A stretch of DNA of 64,000 bases from an uncultured Sediminibacterium sp. (GCF_946481145.1 NZ_CAMLMJ010000005.1:1-64000), one strand, 5' to 3'. Shown: positions 8,753 through 18,125, counted from the first letter of the stretch. Numbers and translations are program-made. Notes: generated from the sequence alone by a model not told the origin.

Positions 8753-10996
8753 ATGCTGAATCAAATGAACAAACTGAAAGAGTATTTATCGGGTTTTTGG
8801 TTTTCACTGCCTATTCAGTTATGCTTGCTACATTTTAGAAGATACCAGGTGTTTCTGGTGTTCTGGTATATTTTGTTTTCAACTGTAGCAGGTGGTTTCA
8901 TGCGAACTTTTGGAGCCGACTCCTTATTCCTTGCGCCTGAATATTTTGGAGAAATAAATATACTTAGTACCGCAATAGTAGGTTTTGCACTGGGTATATT
9001 TATCATGAGTTGGAATATCACCACATTTATTCTTTTCGGTAAGTACTTTCGTTTTCTCGCCACTACTGCACAACCCTTTTTGAAATACTGTATTAATAAT
9101 GCCGTATTACCGCTGATTTTTCTTGTATTTTATTTTTTTAAAGCAGTTCACTATGCACGCTACCAGGAATTATTTCCCGCATCGGATATTTTATGGATGG
9201 TAATGGGGTTTCTGATAGGAATAACTTTATCTATCCTGATTGCCTTCGCGTATTTTTTTGGGGCCGATAAAACCATTTATCGCAGCATGGCCACCGTAAT
9301 TGACTCTGCCAATATGCAATATGCCATTGCTGCCAAAAATAACCCACTTCCTAAAGAGCGATTAGATATGCGCGTAGATTGGTTTTTGAGTGCAAAACTT
9401 GGGTTGCGTAAACCACGGGATGTTCGCCATTATAGCCTTGCATTTCTGGATACCGTTTTTAAACGACATCATTTTGCTGCTGTTATTGCCATTGCTATTG
9501 CTTTTTTCTTTTTAATTGGCACCGGATATATTTCTGATGCACGTTTATTTCAATTACCTGCTGCGGCTAGTATCACCGTCTTTTTTGCCATTCTAATTGC
9601 AGGCGCGGGAGCGATATCTACTTTTTTACACAGTTGGAGCATACCTGTTGTTGTAGTTGTTTACCTGCTGATAAATTTCTTATACCAACAAGATATCATC
9701 GACCTGCGCAATAAAGCATACGGTTTAAATTATAGTACAGATATTGAAAGGCCCGTATACTCAAGGGAATCGATAATGGCGTTGGCCAATGAAAAGGATA
9801 TGGCCAGCGACAAGGCGAAGTATATTGAGATGTTGGAAAAATGGAAAGCAAAACAAGGTACAGCCAAACCGGTTATGTACCTGATTAATACCAGTGGAGG
9901 TGGTATACGCAGTGCTACATTCACCATGAATGCATTGCAGCATCTTGATAGTATGTTTCAAGGTAAACTAATGAAACAAACCTTTCTGATCAGTGGAGCA
10001 TCTGGCGGGATGTTGGGCGCAACTTATTTCAGGGAATTGTATTATCGCAAGCAGAATGGTGAGAAGATTAACCTGCAAGACAAACAATACCTTGATGATA
10101 TTTCCAATGATTTATTAAGTCCTTTGTTTTCTTCTTTTGTTACTCGTGATTTGATCGGTCCTGCTAAACCTTTTGAAAAATTCGGCTATCGATATACTAA
10201 AGACAGGGGCTATGCGTTTGAACAAAAGTTGGATGAAAATACCCACGGTTACTTAAATAAAACTATTGGAGATTATAAGCTGGCAGAACAAAACGCTGAG
10301 ATTCCACTGATGTTTTTTAACTCAGTGATTACCCGCGATGGCAGAAAAATGATCCTTGCCTCACACCCTTCCAGGTTTATGATGCGGCCTGTAACCAATT
10401 CGGCGAATGTACGTCCTTTTGATGCTGATGCCATTGATTTCAATACTTTTTTCGGTTCACAGAACAGCAATAATATTGGCATTCTATCAGCCTTAAGAAT
10501 GAATGCAACCTTCCCTTATGTACTTCCCAATGTTTGGTTGCCTACCAACCCTGTTATTGATGTAATGGATGCCGGACTGAGGGATAATTTCGGACAAGAA
10601 TCTTCTCTTCGTTTTATTGAAGTATTCCGTGACTGGTTAAAAGAAAATACCAGCAAAGTGGTGTTGCTTCAGTTGCGCGATAGAGGTTTGACCGACTGGG
10701 ACAGACCGCTTGAAGGAAGCAGTTTGTTTGGCACTTTTACCAAACCATTTCTGTTACTGCAAAACAACTGGTTTAAACTACAGGATTATTACCAGCACGA
10801 TCAACTCGAATATAGTTATGAAGCCTATGGTCCGGGGTTTTATCGTATCTGTTTTCAGTATGTGCCTTCGAGAAAAGAAGCACCTGCGAGTTTAAGTTTT
10901 CATATCACCGCTGCGGAGAAAAGAGATATAACCCTGGCATTGGCAGCAGAAGCCAACCTCAGGGAGTTCAAAAGACTTCAAAAGCTTATGAAATAA
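8753..10996 (+). CDS. Membrane-anchored patatin-like phospholipase
   Basis: A 747-residue protein in two halves. Residues ~20-330 contain about eight hydrophobic helices, an unusual membrane portion. Residues ~370-740 form a patatin domain with the oxyanion-hole motif SGGGIRS (381-387), nucleophile Ser417 in GASGG, and the dyad Asp606 in MDAGLRDN (DAG in place of the common DGG). The family hydrolyses acyl esters of phospholipids. A membrane-embedded N-terminus suggests action on the inner-membrane cytosolic face. Translation could also begin at the ATG at 8762 (MNKLKEY). The stop codon abuts that of the convergent lipid kinase gene with no gap. Confidence 0.88.
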   Translation: MLNQMNKLKEYLSGFWFSLPIQLCLLHFRRYQVFLVFWYILFSTVAGGFMRTFGADSLFLAPEYFGEINILSTAIVGFALGIFIMSWNITTFILFGKYFRFLATTAQPFLKYCINNAVLPLIFLVFYFFKAVHYARYQELFPASDILWMVMGFLIGITLSILIAFAYFFGADKTIYRSMATVIDSANMQYAIAAKNNPLPKERLDMRVDWFLSAKLGLRKPRDVRHYSLAFLDTVFKRHHFAAVIAIAIAFFFLIGTGYISDARLFQLPAAASITVFFAILIAGAGAISTFLHSWSIPVVVVVYLLINFLYQQDIIDLRNKAYGLNYSTDIERPVYSRESIMALANEKDMASDKAKYIEMLEKWKAKQGTAKPVMYLINTSGGGIRSATFTMNALQHLDSMFQGKLMKQTFLISGASGGMLGATYFRELYYRKQNGEKINLQDKQYLDDISNDLLSPLFSSFVTRDLIGPAKPFEKFGYRYTKDRGYAFEQKLDENTHGYLNKTIGDYKLAEQNAEIPLMFFNSVITRDGRKMILASHPSRFMMRPVTNSANVRPFDADAIDFNTFFGSQNSNNIGILSALRMNATFPYVLPNVWLPTNPVIDVMDAGLRDNFGQESSLRFIEVFRDWLKENTSKVVLLQLRDRGLTDWDRPLEGSSLFGTFTKPFLLLQNNWFKLQDYYQHDQLEYSYEAYGPGFYRICFQYVPSRKEAPASLSFHITAAEKRDITLALAAEANLREFKRLQKLMK

Positions 10997-11902
10997 CTAT
11001 TCCGGCTGTATTAAAGAAAAATGGTCTTTTAATATACGAATATTTAATTCACCCGCAGTTTCCCTGGGTTCCCCATCAATATGCAATGGTGCAAGCTTCA
11101 GGTTACGGATGGTTATTTGTGGTGTTTGGAAATAAAGGATATTCTTCTTGGTCATATCTTCTACCAACTGCTGCAATTTGTTGTTCCCCCTGATTTGACG
11201 AAGTATGGCAAATGGCAATTTTGCCTTATTCATTTTTTGCACAATAACGATATCCAATAAACCATCGTTCAGACTGGCTTGTGGAGCAATTTTAAAATTA
11301 TTACCAAACTGATTACTGTTGGCAATGCTGATGAAAAAAGCGTCGGAAAAAAAGGAAAAATTCTCCAGCTTTATTTCAAACTGATAAGGTGTGGCACGGA
11401 AATAATTAATGATGCTTTGTTGCGTATAAGTGAGTAATCCCCTCGATGCTTTACTGGCAAAATCATGTGCTACCTGTGCGTCGAAGCCAATACCACTCAG
11501 CATACAGGAGTAATGATCGTTTACCAGAAATGCATCGATCATTTTCGATTTACCTTCGAAAATTAAAGCAAGTGCAAGTTCCGGTTTGGTGGGTATCCGG
11601 GCTGCAAGTGCTAAGCCGTTTCCGGAACCAACAGGTATAACGCCAAATTGCACGGGTAAGTCATGCAAGGCTTGCGTTACCTGGTTTACGGTACCATCGC
11701 CACCAATAATTACCACATCAGTAAAATGCTCAGCACGAATTTTTTCATGAAGTAACTGGTAATGACCACCAGCATTGGTATGCATTATTTCAAAAGGAAT
11801 GCCTTTAGCGGAGGTTTCCTTTTCTATTAATTTTTTTATGCCTTCTTTTTTTGAAGTACCCGAGATCGGGTTTACCAGGTACACAATTTTTCTATCCATC
11901 AT
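10997..11902 (-). CDS. Diacylglycerol kinase-family lipid kinase (DgkB/YegS type)
   Basis: A 301-residue soluble kinase with the DAGK catalytic domain. NPISGTSKK (11-19) is the first conserved loop, GGDGTVNQV (67-75) the nucleotide-binding loop and GSGNGLA (~92-98) the third. The C-terminal half is the beta-sandwich with the final IDGEPRE motif. It should phosphorylate diacylglycerol or a related lipid with ATP, recycling lipid released by envelope turnover. It begins with two ATG codons (11902, 11899). It is convergent with the patatin gene at zero distance, a possible lipid-related pair although on opposite strands. Confidence 0.9.
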   Translation of the reverse strand: MMDRKIVYLVNPISGTSKKEGIKKLIEKETSAKGIPFEIMHTNAGGHYQLLHEKIRAEHFTDVVIIGGDGTVNQVTQALHDLPVQFGVIPVGSGNGLALAARIPTKPELALALIFEGKSKMIDAFLVNDHYSCMLSGIGFDAQVAHDFASKASRGLLTYTQQSIINYFRATPYQFEIKLENFSFFSDAFFISIANSNQFGNNFKIAPQASLNDGLLDIVIVQKMNKAKLPFAILRQIRGNNKLQQLVEDMTKKNILYFQTPQITIRNLKLAPLHIDGEPRETAGELNIRILKDHFSLIQPE

Positions 11903-11996
11903 CTCCTCATTATAAAATACAAAATAGCCTAACTAATAGATCAGTCGTTTCTAAGCCCGCAATATTGCATTTTCTTTCTGTAAAATCCTGTTAAAC

Positions 11997-13052
11997 TCAC
12001 CATTTCATTAATGCACTGGCCCATGTAAAACCACTTCCAAAAGCAGCGAGGCACACAAGATCGCCTTCTTTTACTAAACCTTTCTCCCATGCTTCACATA
12101 AAGCAATGGGTACAGAAGCCGCGGTGGTATTGCCGTACGACATGATATTATTATAAACCTGCGAGTCTTTGAGTCCTAGTTTTTGCTGCACAAACTGACT
12201 GATGCGCAAATTGGCCTGGTGTGGTATGAGCATATTGATGTCTGTCGGCTGGTAACCGTTTTGCTGTAATGCTTCCACAATTACTTCCGGAAATTTAACC
12301 ACCGCTTTTTTGAAAACGGATGGACCATCCATATTGGGAAAGTTTTGGGCATTGTCGATCATGTTATGGCTCATAAACATTTGTCCGATTTCAGCGTCAT
12401 CGAAATCTGCATAGTTTTTATCTGCCCAATAGTTGGCATGGGTACCGGGGTTGTACATGGCTAATATTTCAGCAGATTCTCCATCACTGTGTAAATGGGT
12501 ACTCAATATACCACGACCTTTTGCTTTGGTAGGCTGTAATACTACGGCACCTGCACCATCTCCAAAAATGACAGAAACATTGCGTCCACGGGTTGAGAAA
12601 TCGAGGCCGAAGGAATGTTTTTCACTGCCTACTACCAGAATGTTTTTATACATACCAGTTTTGATGAATTGGTCGGCCACACTGAGTGCGTAAACAAAAC
12701 CACTACATTGGTTCCTGATATCGAGGGCACCAATCTCTCCCATTTTCATGGCTCTTTGTAATAGTACTCCGCAACCAGGGAAGTAGTAATCTGGGGACAG
12801 TGTAGCGAATATGATAAAGTCGATATCTTTTGGAGTGATGCCAGCCCTTTCTATGGCAATTTTAGCGGCTTCAACCCCCATGGTAGTGGTGGTTTCTTCG
12901 GTTCTGTGGGCATATCTGCGTTCCTGAATACCTGTTCGCTCTTGTATCCATTCATCACTGGTTTCCATGTATCTGGTGAGGTCCTGATTGGTAACTACGT
13001 TTTTGGGCACGTACATACCAATCCCTGCTATTATACTGCTTGGCATGGGCAA
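11997..13052 (-). CDS. fabH: 3-oxoacyl-ACP synthase III (KAS III)
   Basis: A 351-residue condensing enzyme that starts type II fatty-acid synthesis by joining acetyl-CoA (or a branched acyl-CoA) to malonyl-ACP. The Cys-His-Asn triad is visible: Cys116 in DIRNQCSGFVYA, His278 in LIPHQANLRI and Asn308 in SYGNTTAAS. The length is slightly above the ~320 of E. coli FabH, due to an insertion around residues 190-225 (NYWADKNYADFDDAEIGQ), as in other Bacteroidota FabH-type proteins. ATG at 13052 or 13046. No fab genes are adjacent, so it may be one of several KAS III paralogues. Confidence 0.93.
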   Translation of the reverse strand: MPMPSSIIAGIGMYVPKNVVTNQDLTRYMETSDEWIQERTGIQERRYAHRTEETTTTMGVEAAKIAIERAGITPKDIDFIIFATLSPDYYFPGCGVLLQRAMKMGEIGALDIRNQCSGFVYALSVADQFIKTGMYKNILVVGSEKHSFGLDFSTRGRNVSVIFGDGAGAVVLQPTKAKGRGILSTHLHSDGESAEILAMYNPGTHANYWADKNYADFDDAEIGQMFMSHNMIDNAQNFPNMDGPSVFKKAVVKFPEVIVEALQQNGYQPTDINMLIPHQANLRISQFVQQKLGLKDSQVYNNIMSYGNTTAASVPIALCEAWEKGLVKEGDLVCLAAFGSGFTWASALMKW

Positions 13053-13374
13053 TCGTTTAATTTAGATACGCTAATATAGGGAATAGCTGTTGGCCTTTAG
13101 CTACTGGCAAAATGATTATTCACTTGTAGATTGAAGCCTGGAGCCATTAAAGTCTGGTAAAAAAATCAGTTATAAACTGCGAGCCACTTGCTATGAGTCT
13201 AGCGTGAAGCAGGATGGGTCGTTTTCAAGTTGATTTTGAAGCATTAAATAGCATATTTACTACAATTAAACACTTCTGTTAAGCCCTTGTTTTACAAAAC
13301 AAATACGCACAACCTATCTAGGTTATTTCAATAATTGTAGAAGGCCTAAAATAGGCATCCATCAAGACTTGTAG
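13053..13374. other. Repeat-rich intergenic DNA with a degenerate element end
   Basis: No gene. Positions ~13131-13170 (TTGAAGCCTGGAGCCATTAAAGTCTGGTAAAAA) read as a decayed copy of the element end seen at 13370-13400, given here only by position and gist. The remainder is AT-rich with no further structure recognised. 13354-13374 is the end of an older element copy (CATCAAGACTTGTAG) interrupted by the next entry. Confidence 0.55.
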
Positions 13375-13381
13375 TTTGTAG

Positions 13382-13825
13382 CCATTGCTGTCCGGTAAAA
13401 ATATCATTTTTCTCTGAAATTCTTCTACAGCAATCATTCTGTCGTAGTTTGAAAACAGAACCCCTGCTTTTAAAATAAGCCGTAACGATGGCTTAGGCAA
13501 TATCTATCACCTTATGACAATGAGTAAAATCGATCACGCGGTTGTTCAAAATTGAATGTTACTCCTGGGCCGAATGGCCCCGTACCCGTTCCCAGACTAC
13601 ATTGGCCTCTGACTAAATCTGCTGCGCATGATTTAGTCTGTCTTCGCTTCGCTCGACACCAATGCCAATGAAGGTCTGTCCACGGGTACTGATTGTATTT
13701 ATTCTTTTTTATCTTCCCTAATTACCTGGCTCCTGTTTAATGTCTGGTTTACTAATTGCTTGCAGCTTGTGGCATGTAGCCTGTGGCTCAGAAGATGCTA
13801 GCAAATTTTCCCCGGACAGCAATGG
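13382..13825 (+). mobile_element. MITE-like element, 444 bp form, with terminal inverted repeats and a 7 bp flanking duplication
   Basis: The left end CCATTGCTGTCCGG (13382-13395) is the exact reverse complement of the right end CCGGACAGCAATGG (13812-13825). TTTGTAG immediately precedes (13375-13381) and immediately follows (13826-13832), as expected of a target-site duplication. Flanking sequence on the two sides joins into an older copy of the family end. A second copy lies at 50683-51112. No transposase is encoded; mobilisation in trans is inferred. Confidence 0.75.
13567..13689 (+). ncRNA. Conserved multi-stem structured core of the 444 bp element
   Basis: Nested pairings: hairpin GGGCC/GGCCC (13567-13571, 13576-13580). 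Outer stem GTACCCGT/ACGGGTAC (13582-13589, 13682-13689) continues as CAGAC/GTCTG (13593-13597, 13674-13678) and CATTGGC/GCCAATG (13600-13606, 13664-13670). Inside are hairpin GACTAAATC/GATTTAGTC (13611-13619, 13630-13638) and a small TGTC/GACA hairpin. In the second copy the C13587-G13684 pair is T-A, a compensatory change. Whether it is transcribed is unknown; strand is arbitrary. Confidence 0.55.
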
Positions 13826-13874
13826 TTTGTAGCTCGAACCTTGTGGCGTAATTTTTCCGGAGAGCTGCTAACAG

Positions 13875-14879
13875 CTAATGGCTAATAGCTAAAGGCACTT
13901 TCATACTATTCCGTAGAAAATCGGCTGCCTCTTTCTCAACTGTTACAATATCTTTCGACTGAATAGGAGAGCCTAAAACATGGCTTCCTGCATTAGGGAT
14001 AGGTACCATTTTTTTCATATTTGCCGGTGTATTCACCTGGTCAAACATTTCTTTCATGGCGGATACTTTTACTACCGGATCCTGCTCCTTTTCGTTTTTA
14101 TAGTAATACAAGACGAGCATGGGTTGTTTTACTTTTTCAAAAGTAGCTTTTGTCATGGCTGTCTCTAATAACTCCTGCAATTCAGTAACTGCCTCAAGAC
14201 GGTAAGCAGCATTCCAATATTGTTTGTATTCTTCTGTTTTATTGGGAATGATATTCATTTTTCCACCTTTAACCAGTCTTGCAATCTGAAGCCCCCATGG
14301 ATTATTGGTGATCCATGCATTCGGATCATTGATGGCTATATTGGGTGATAATAAAACAAGTCCGGCTATTTCAGGATAACTGGCTGCAAGCATCAGTGCC
14401 AGTGTTCCTCCGGTAGATGTGCCCATCAGAATCACTTTCTCACCCAATTGTTTTCCAATTGCATAAGCTTCTTTGGCAGATTCCCATAAGTTGGTGGCGG
14501 TCATACTAAGAAGGGCATCACTGGTATCGATACCGTGTCCGGATAAGCGGGCTAGATAAAGATTAGCACCAAACTGTTTAGCAAGGTTTCTATGCACAGG
14601 ATCACCTTCTTTCTGGCTTGCACTAAAACCATGGAGGTAAACAATCGAATAAGGGGTTTTAGTATGTACACTATCATTGGCCCATACAATCCGGGCTTCA
14701 TTATCCGGCTTAATTTTATGAGCAGACTCTAATGATGTGATATAACCACCAAGACTATCCAAATTCGAGGGTATGGCTGGAAGAGCAGTACCATATTGGG
14801 GCTTTTTGGGACTGGGGCCAAGTAAATATATCAGGGTCAAAAGGCCCAGAACAAGCAGTAATTTCTTAAGCAATCGCAT
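13875..14879 (-). CDS. Alpha/beta-hydrolase, membrane-anchored esterase
   Basis: A 334-residue protein starting at the ATG at 14879 (MRLLKKLLLVLGLL), which gives a clean N-terminal hydrophobic anchor; the upstream ATG at 14909 adds ten unlikely residues. The alpha/beta-hydrolase fold shows HGFSAS (oxyanion), nucleophile Ser155 in GTSTGGT, an Asp in NEKEQDPVV and His in NAGSHVLG. It is a carboxylesterase or thermostable monoacylglycerol lipase-like enzyme of unknown substrate, facing the periplasm if the anchor is N-in. Its 3' side borders the repeat island. It is divergent from typA, with 200 bp between. Confidence 0.85.
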   Translation of the reverse strand: MRLLKKLLLVLGLLTLIYLLGPSPKKPQYGTALPAIPSNLDSLGGYITSLESAHKIKPDNEARIVWANDSVHTKTPYSIVYLHGFSASQKEGDPVHRNLAKQFGANLYLARLSGHGIDTSDALLSMTATNLWESAKEAYAIGKQLGEKVILMGTSTGGTLALMLAASYPEIAGLVLLSPNIAINDPNAWITNNPWGLQIARLVKGGKMNIIPNKTEEYKQYWNAAYRLEAVTELQELLETAMTKATFEKVKQPMLVLYYYKNEKEQDPVVKVSAMKEMFDQVNTPANMKKMVPIPNAGSHVLGSPIQSKDIVTVEKEAADFLRNSMKVPLAISH

Positions 14880-15031
14880 GGCTGCGGATATTTTTAGAAA
14901 GATAAGCATTGTTTGTGAATGCTGTTTAGGAGCGTTATATTAAATAATTGCTTTGTATTCGACTGACTAACAGTTAGTTACAATACAGTTTGACTAGTTG
15001 CGACTTATCCGGGTTAAGTTTAGTTAATCCC

Positions 15032-15062
15032 TTTGCCCTCCGGCGATAATGCCGTACCTTTG
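15032..15062 (+). promoter_or_regulatory. Bacteroidota sigma-ABfr-type promoter of typA
   Basis: TTTG (15032-15035), exactly 19 bp, then TACCTTTG (15055-15062). This is a full match to the TTTG-N19-TAnnTTTG consensus and puts the transcript start about 10 bp before the ATG at 15080. Confidence 0.85.
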
Positions 15063-15079
15063 CAGCCTTAAAATTTTAC

Positions 15080-16894
15080 ATGGAAATAAGAAATATTGCC
15101 ATTATCGCACACGTTGACCATGGCAAAACAACCCTGGTAGACAGGATTCTTCACGCAACTAAAGTGTTCAGGGATAACCAGGATACGGGTGAATTGATCA
15201 TGGATAGTAATGACCTTGAAAAAGAAAGAGGTATTACCATCTTCAGTAAAAATGCTGCAGTTACCTATAATGGTATTAAAATAAATGTGATTGATACACC
15301 GGGTCACAGTGACTTCGGTGGTGAGGTAGAACGTGTATTGAAAATGGCCGATGGGGTGATTTTGTTAGTGGATGCTTTTGAAGGACCTATGCCACAAACC
15401 CGTTTTGTGTTACAGAAAGCTTTGCAACTAAACCTTCACCCAATTGTGGTGATCAATAAAGTTGATAAGCCAAATTGCCGTCCGGATGAAGTGCATGATG
15501 CAGTATTCGAATTATTCTTCAACCTCGATGCTACTGAAGAGCAGTTAAACTTCCCTACTTTCTATGGTAGTGGTAAGAATGGCTGGTTCAACGATAGTTT
15601 AACACCTACAGAAGATATTCTTCCGTTAATGGATGGTATCATTAAATATGTACCAGCACCGAAAGTAACAGAAGGTACTTTGCAATTGCAGATCACTTCA
15701 CTTGATTACTCTTCTTTCCTTGGTCGTATCGCCATCGGTAAAGTAACCCGTGGTTCTATTAAAGAAAACCAGCAGATTGCATTGGTGCAGGCTGATGGTA
15801 CTATTAAGAAAGTTCGTGTTAAAGAACTGTACGTATTTGAAGGAATGGGTAAGCGTAAGGTTTCTGAAGTATTATCTGGTGACCTTTGTGCGGTTGTAGG
15901 TTTAGAAGATTTCAATATTGGTGATACCATCGCTGATGCAGAAAATCCGGAAGCATTACCAATTATCAGTGTTGATGAACCAACCATGAGCATGACTTTC
16001 AGCATCAATAACTCACCTTTCTTTGGTCGTGATGGTAAGTTTGTTACTTCTCGTCACCTCCGTGATCGTTTGATGAAGGAAACAGAAAAAAACCTTGCAT
16101 TGCGTGTAGAAGATACCGATAGTGCCGATAGCTTCCTGGTTTATGGTCGTGGTATTCTTCACCTGGGCGTATTGGTTGAAACCATGCGTCGTGAAGGATA
16201 TGAGCTAACGGTAGGTAACCCTCAGGTATTGGTTAAACATATTGATGGAAAGAAGCATGAGCCTTATGAGATATTGGTAGTAGATGTACCTAGCGAGTTC
16301 AGCGGAAAAGTAATCGACCTGGTTACCCAGCGCAAGGGTGAAATGCTGGTGATGGAAAGCAAAGGTGAAATGCAACACCTTGAATTCGATATTCCATCAA
16401 GAGGTTTGATTGGACTTCGTTCACAAATGCTTACAAACACTGCTGGTGAAGCTGTAATGGCACACCGCTTTAATGAATACAAGCCATGGAAAGGACCAAT
16501 TCCTGGTAGAAATAACGGAGTATTGATTGCCAAATTCCAGGGTGTAACTACTGCTTATTCTATCGACAAATTACAGGATAGAGGTAGCTTCTTTATTGAT
16601 CCGGGAGAGGAAGTATATGTTGGTCAGATCATTGCTGAGCACATTAAACCAGGAGACCTGAACGTAAATGCTGTGGAAGCGAAAAAACTTACCAACCACC
16701 GTGCAAGCGGTAGTGATGACAGTGTTCGTATCACACCGAAATTGCAGTTTACCCTGGAAGAGTGTATGGAATATATTCAGCAGGATGAGTGTATAGAAGT
16801 AACACCAAAAAACATCCGCATGCGTAAAACCGTGTTGAATGAAGAAGACAGAAAGAAAGTAGCCAGAAGTATGCAGTCTGAAGCGGCTGGATAG
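15080..16894 (+). CDS. typA: Translational GTPase TypA/BipA
   Basis: A 604-residue ribosome-associated GTPase of the EF-G superfamily, involved in late large-subunit assembly and stress or low-temperature growth. G1 [10 protein letters not shown] (10-19), the switch region [10 protein letters not shown]3 [10 protein letters not shown] (~72-81) and G4 NKVDKP are all standard. Domains II, III and V and the BipA-specific C-terminal domain (from ~residue 480) are complete. It is strongly expressed judging by its consensus promoter and codon choice, and is followed by a bidirectional terminator. Confidence 0.97.
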   Translation: MEIRNIAIIAHVDHGKTTLVDRILHATKVFRDNQDTGELIMDSNDLEKERGITIFSKNAAVTYNGIKINVIDTPGHSDFGGEVERVLKMADGVILLVDAFEGPMPQTRFVLQKALQLNLHPIVVINKVDKPNCRPDEVHDAVFELFFNLDATEEQLNFPTFYGSGKNGWFNDSLTPTEDILPLMDGIIKYVPAPKVTEGTLQLQITSLDYSSFLGRIAIGKVTRGSIKENQQIALVQADGTIKKVRVKELYVFEGMGKRKVSEVLSGDLCAVVGLEDFNIGDTIADAENPEALPIISVDEPTMSMTFSINNSPFFGRDGKFVTSRHLRDRLMKETEKNLALRVEDTDSADSFLVYGRGILHLGVLVETMRREGYELTVGNPQVLVKHIDGKKHEPYEILVVDVPSEFSGKVIDLVTQRKGEMLVMESKGEMQHLEFDIPSRGLIGLRSQMLTNTAGEAVMAHRFNEYKPWKGPIPGRNNGVLIAKFQGVTTAYSIDKLQDRGSFFIDPGEEVYVGQIIAEHIKPGDLNVNAVEAKKLTNHRASGSDDSVRITPKLQFTLEECMEYIQQDECIEVTPKNIRMRKTVLNEEDRKKVARSMQSEAAG

Positions 16895-16913
16895 TAGGTG
16901 AACTTTAAATAGT

Positions 16914-16950
16914 AAAAAGCCATCCCGTCAGAGACGGGATGGCTTTTTTT
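16914..16950. terminator. Bidirectional Rho-independent terminator
   Basis: AAAAAGCCATCCCGTC (16914-16929), loop AGA, GACGGGATGGCTTTTTTT (16933-16950). The stem is perfect and T-tracts stand on both strands; it serves typA and the convergent GNAT gene. Confidence 0.95.
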
Positions 16951-17404
16951 ATGGGATTAATCTTTTCTCAAAACAAACACTGTTTTCTATACCGATATAT
17001 TGACCGTAGTTGGGAATATTGACATATCCATTTTTCTGGTAAAGTGCAATGGCTTCCGGTTGTCTTTTGCCAGTTTCCAATACCGCAGTAATAAAACCTT
17101 CTTCTTTTGCCCATTCTTCCAATGCAGTAAGCACCATGGTGGCAAGGCCTTTAGATCGATGATCTGGTAAGATATACATGCGTTTTACTTCTACGGTATC
17201 AGCTTCAATTTGTTTAAAAGCACCGCATCCGATAGGAATATCTTCATGGAATAAAACAACTACATGTTGTAATAACTGTATACCATTGTATTGGTGATAA
17301 AAAGAATGATCTGCACCATCACGTTCAGCCAATTCTGCATCCAGCAATTGCACCAACGAAATGAATGCCGGATTGGAGGAATCTGTTCGAATGATTTTAT
17401 TCAT
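16949..17404 (-). CDS. GNAT family N-acetyltransferase
   Basis: A 151-residue single-domain acetyltransferase. The acetyl-CoA site is visible as VKRMYILPDHRSKGLATMVLTALEEWA (Q/RxxGxG/A motif), followed by AVLETGKRQPEAIALYQKNGY, which is motif B. The acceptor substrate cannot be told. Its ATG overlaps the stop of the upstream zinc-ribbon gene by 8 bp, so the two are probably translationally coupled. Confidence 0.88.
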   Translation of the reverse strand: MNKIIRTDSSNPAFISLVQLLDAELAERDGADHSFYHQYNGIQLLQHVVVLFHEDIPIGCGAFKQIEADTVEVKRMYILPDHRSKGLATMVLTALEEWAKEEGFITAVLETGKRQPEAIALYQKNGYVNIPNYGQYIGIENSVCFEKRLIP

Positions 17405-17585
17405 CTGATTTTACTTGCTGGCGGTGAATGGCTTCGTTTTGAATGGCGAGTAATTGATTGGTATTACAGTTGTCACCATCGCAGCAGGGTAGGGCATTGG
17501 TGGTGCAAACCGGACACTGGTAATGCCCATGAACATGTACCAGTTGAACTATATGTCCGCAGAAAAGACATTGTTGTGGTTGCAT
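17397..17585 (-). CDS. Small zinc-ribbon-like protein
   Basis: A 62-residue protein if started at the ATG at 17585 (MQPQQCLFCG). A longer in-frame start at 17684 is rejected because the extension runs through the terminator at 17643-17676. Cys6-x2-Cys9 and Cys24-x2-Cys27 form a rubredoxin-like zinc ribbon; three more Cys (34, 35, 40) sit in LPCCDGDNCNT. The C-terminal ~20 residues are polar and probably helical. Function is unknown. The 8 bp overlap with the GNAT gene suggests they form one operon. Confidence 0.7.
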   Translation of the reverse strand: MQPQQCLFCGHIVQLVHVHGHYQCPVCTTNALPCCDGDNCNTNQLLAIQNEAIHRQQVKSDE

Positions 17586-17642
17586 ACCTGAAATTAATAT
17601 CCGAACCGCAACCTGCATGTGATATTTTGTTAACAGTGGTGC

Positions 17643-17676
17643 AAAAAAGGCCGATAACAGTCTACTGTTACCGGCC
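17643..17676 (-). terminator. Terminator of the 17733 gene
   Basis: Plus-strand GGCCGATAACAGT/ACTGTTACCGGCC (17649-17676, one mismatch), preceded by six A (17643-17648). On the minus strand this is a GC-rich stem followed by TTTTTT, 57 bp after the stop codon at 17733. Confidence 0.85.
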
Positions 17677-17732
17677 ACACACAATGATAGATCAACTGCT
17701 GATCAATACTATTTCCTGCCTGGTTGTTCTTT

Positions 17733-18125
17733 TTAGTTTCTTTTTACAACTACATCTGATACTTCGCGTGTAACAACATTGATGTCGAAGCTTTCTTTGT
17801 ACACATCTTTACCTGACTGAAACAGGAAAGTAAGTTTGTCGACATTAGCATCTTTCAACAGTACAAATTTCTTTTCGAATTTTTTGTCTGAGAAATTGCT
17901 TTTAAAGAGGCTCTCACCTTCTTCGTTAATTACAGTAAGTGTAACATTGTTACCACTTGGGTTGTGAAACTTCACATTAAAGGAAAGATCGTTGTTGAAG
18001 AAACCAGTGTAGTTTACTTCAATTTTTCCTTTGTTAACGTCGGTTTTTTCATTTTTGCTTGCTTCTGCTGCAGTAAATAAAACAACAGATAATAAACCGG
18101 TAATGATTGCTTTTTTCATGTTCAT
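17733..18125 (-). CDS. Secreted protein, paralogue 1 of a tandem pair (unknown function)
   Basis: A 130-residue protein with an N-terminal signal peptide (MKKAIITGLLSVVLFTAAEA; start at 18125 or 18119). The mature part is an all-beta-looking domain containing SFNVKFHNPSGNNVTLTVINEEGESLF, then a KKFEKKFVLLKDANVDKLTFLFQSG stretch. It is clearly homologous to the next gene (SFNVKF-NP-G, LTF-QSG). The fold resembles small periplasmic domains with a FNPTG-like motif common in Chitinophagaceae, but no function is known to me. It has its own terminator and its own upstream motif. Confidence 0.8.
   Translation of the reverse strand: MNMKKAIITGLLSVVLFTAAEASKNEKTDVNKGKIEVNYTGFFNNDLSFNVKFHNPSGNNVTLTVINEEGESLFKSNFSDKKFEKKFVLLKDANVDKLTFLFQSGKDVYKESFDINVVTREVSDVVVKRN

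Noticed and set aside
17586..17684. 33-codon N-terminal extension of the zinc-ribbon protein
   Set aside because: It overlaps the terminator hairpin at 17643-17676 of the upstream gene.
17291..17773. 160-codon plus-strand frame over the GNAT and zinc-ribbon genes
   Set aside because: It crosses two terminators and two better-supported minus-strand genes, and shows no domain.
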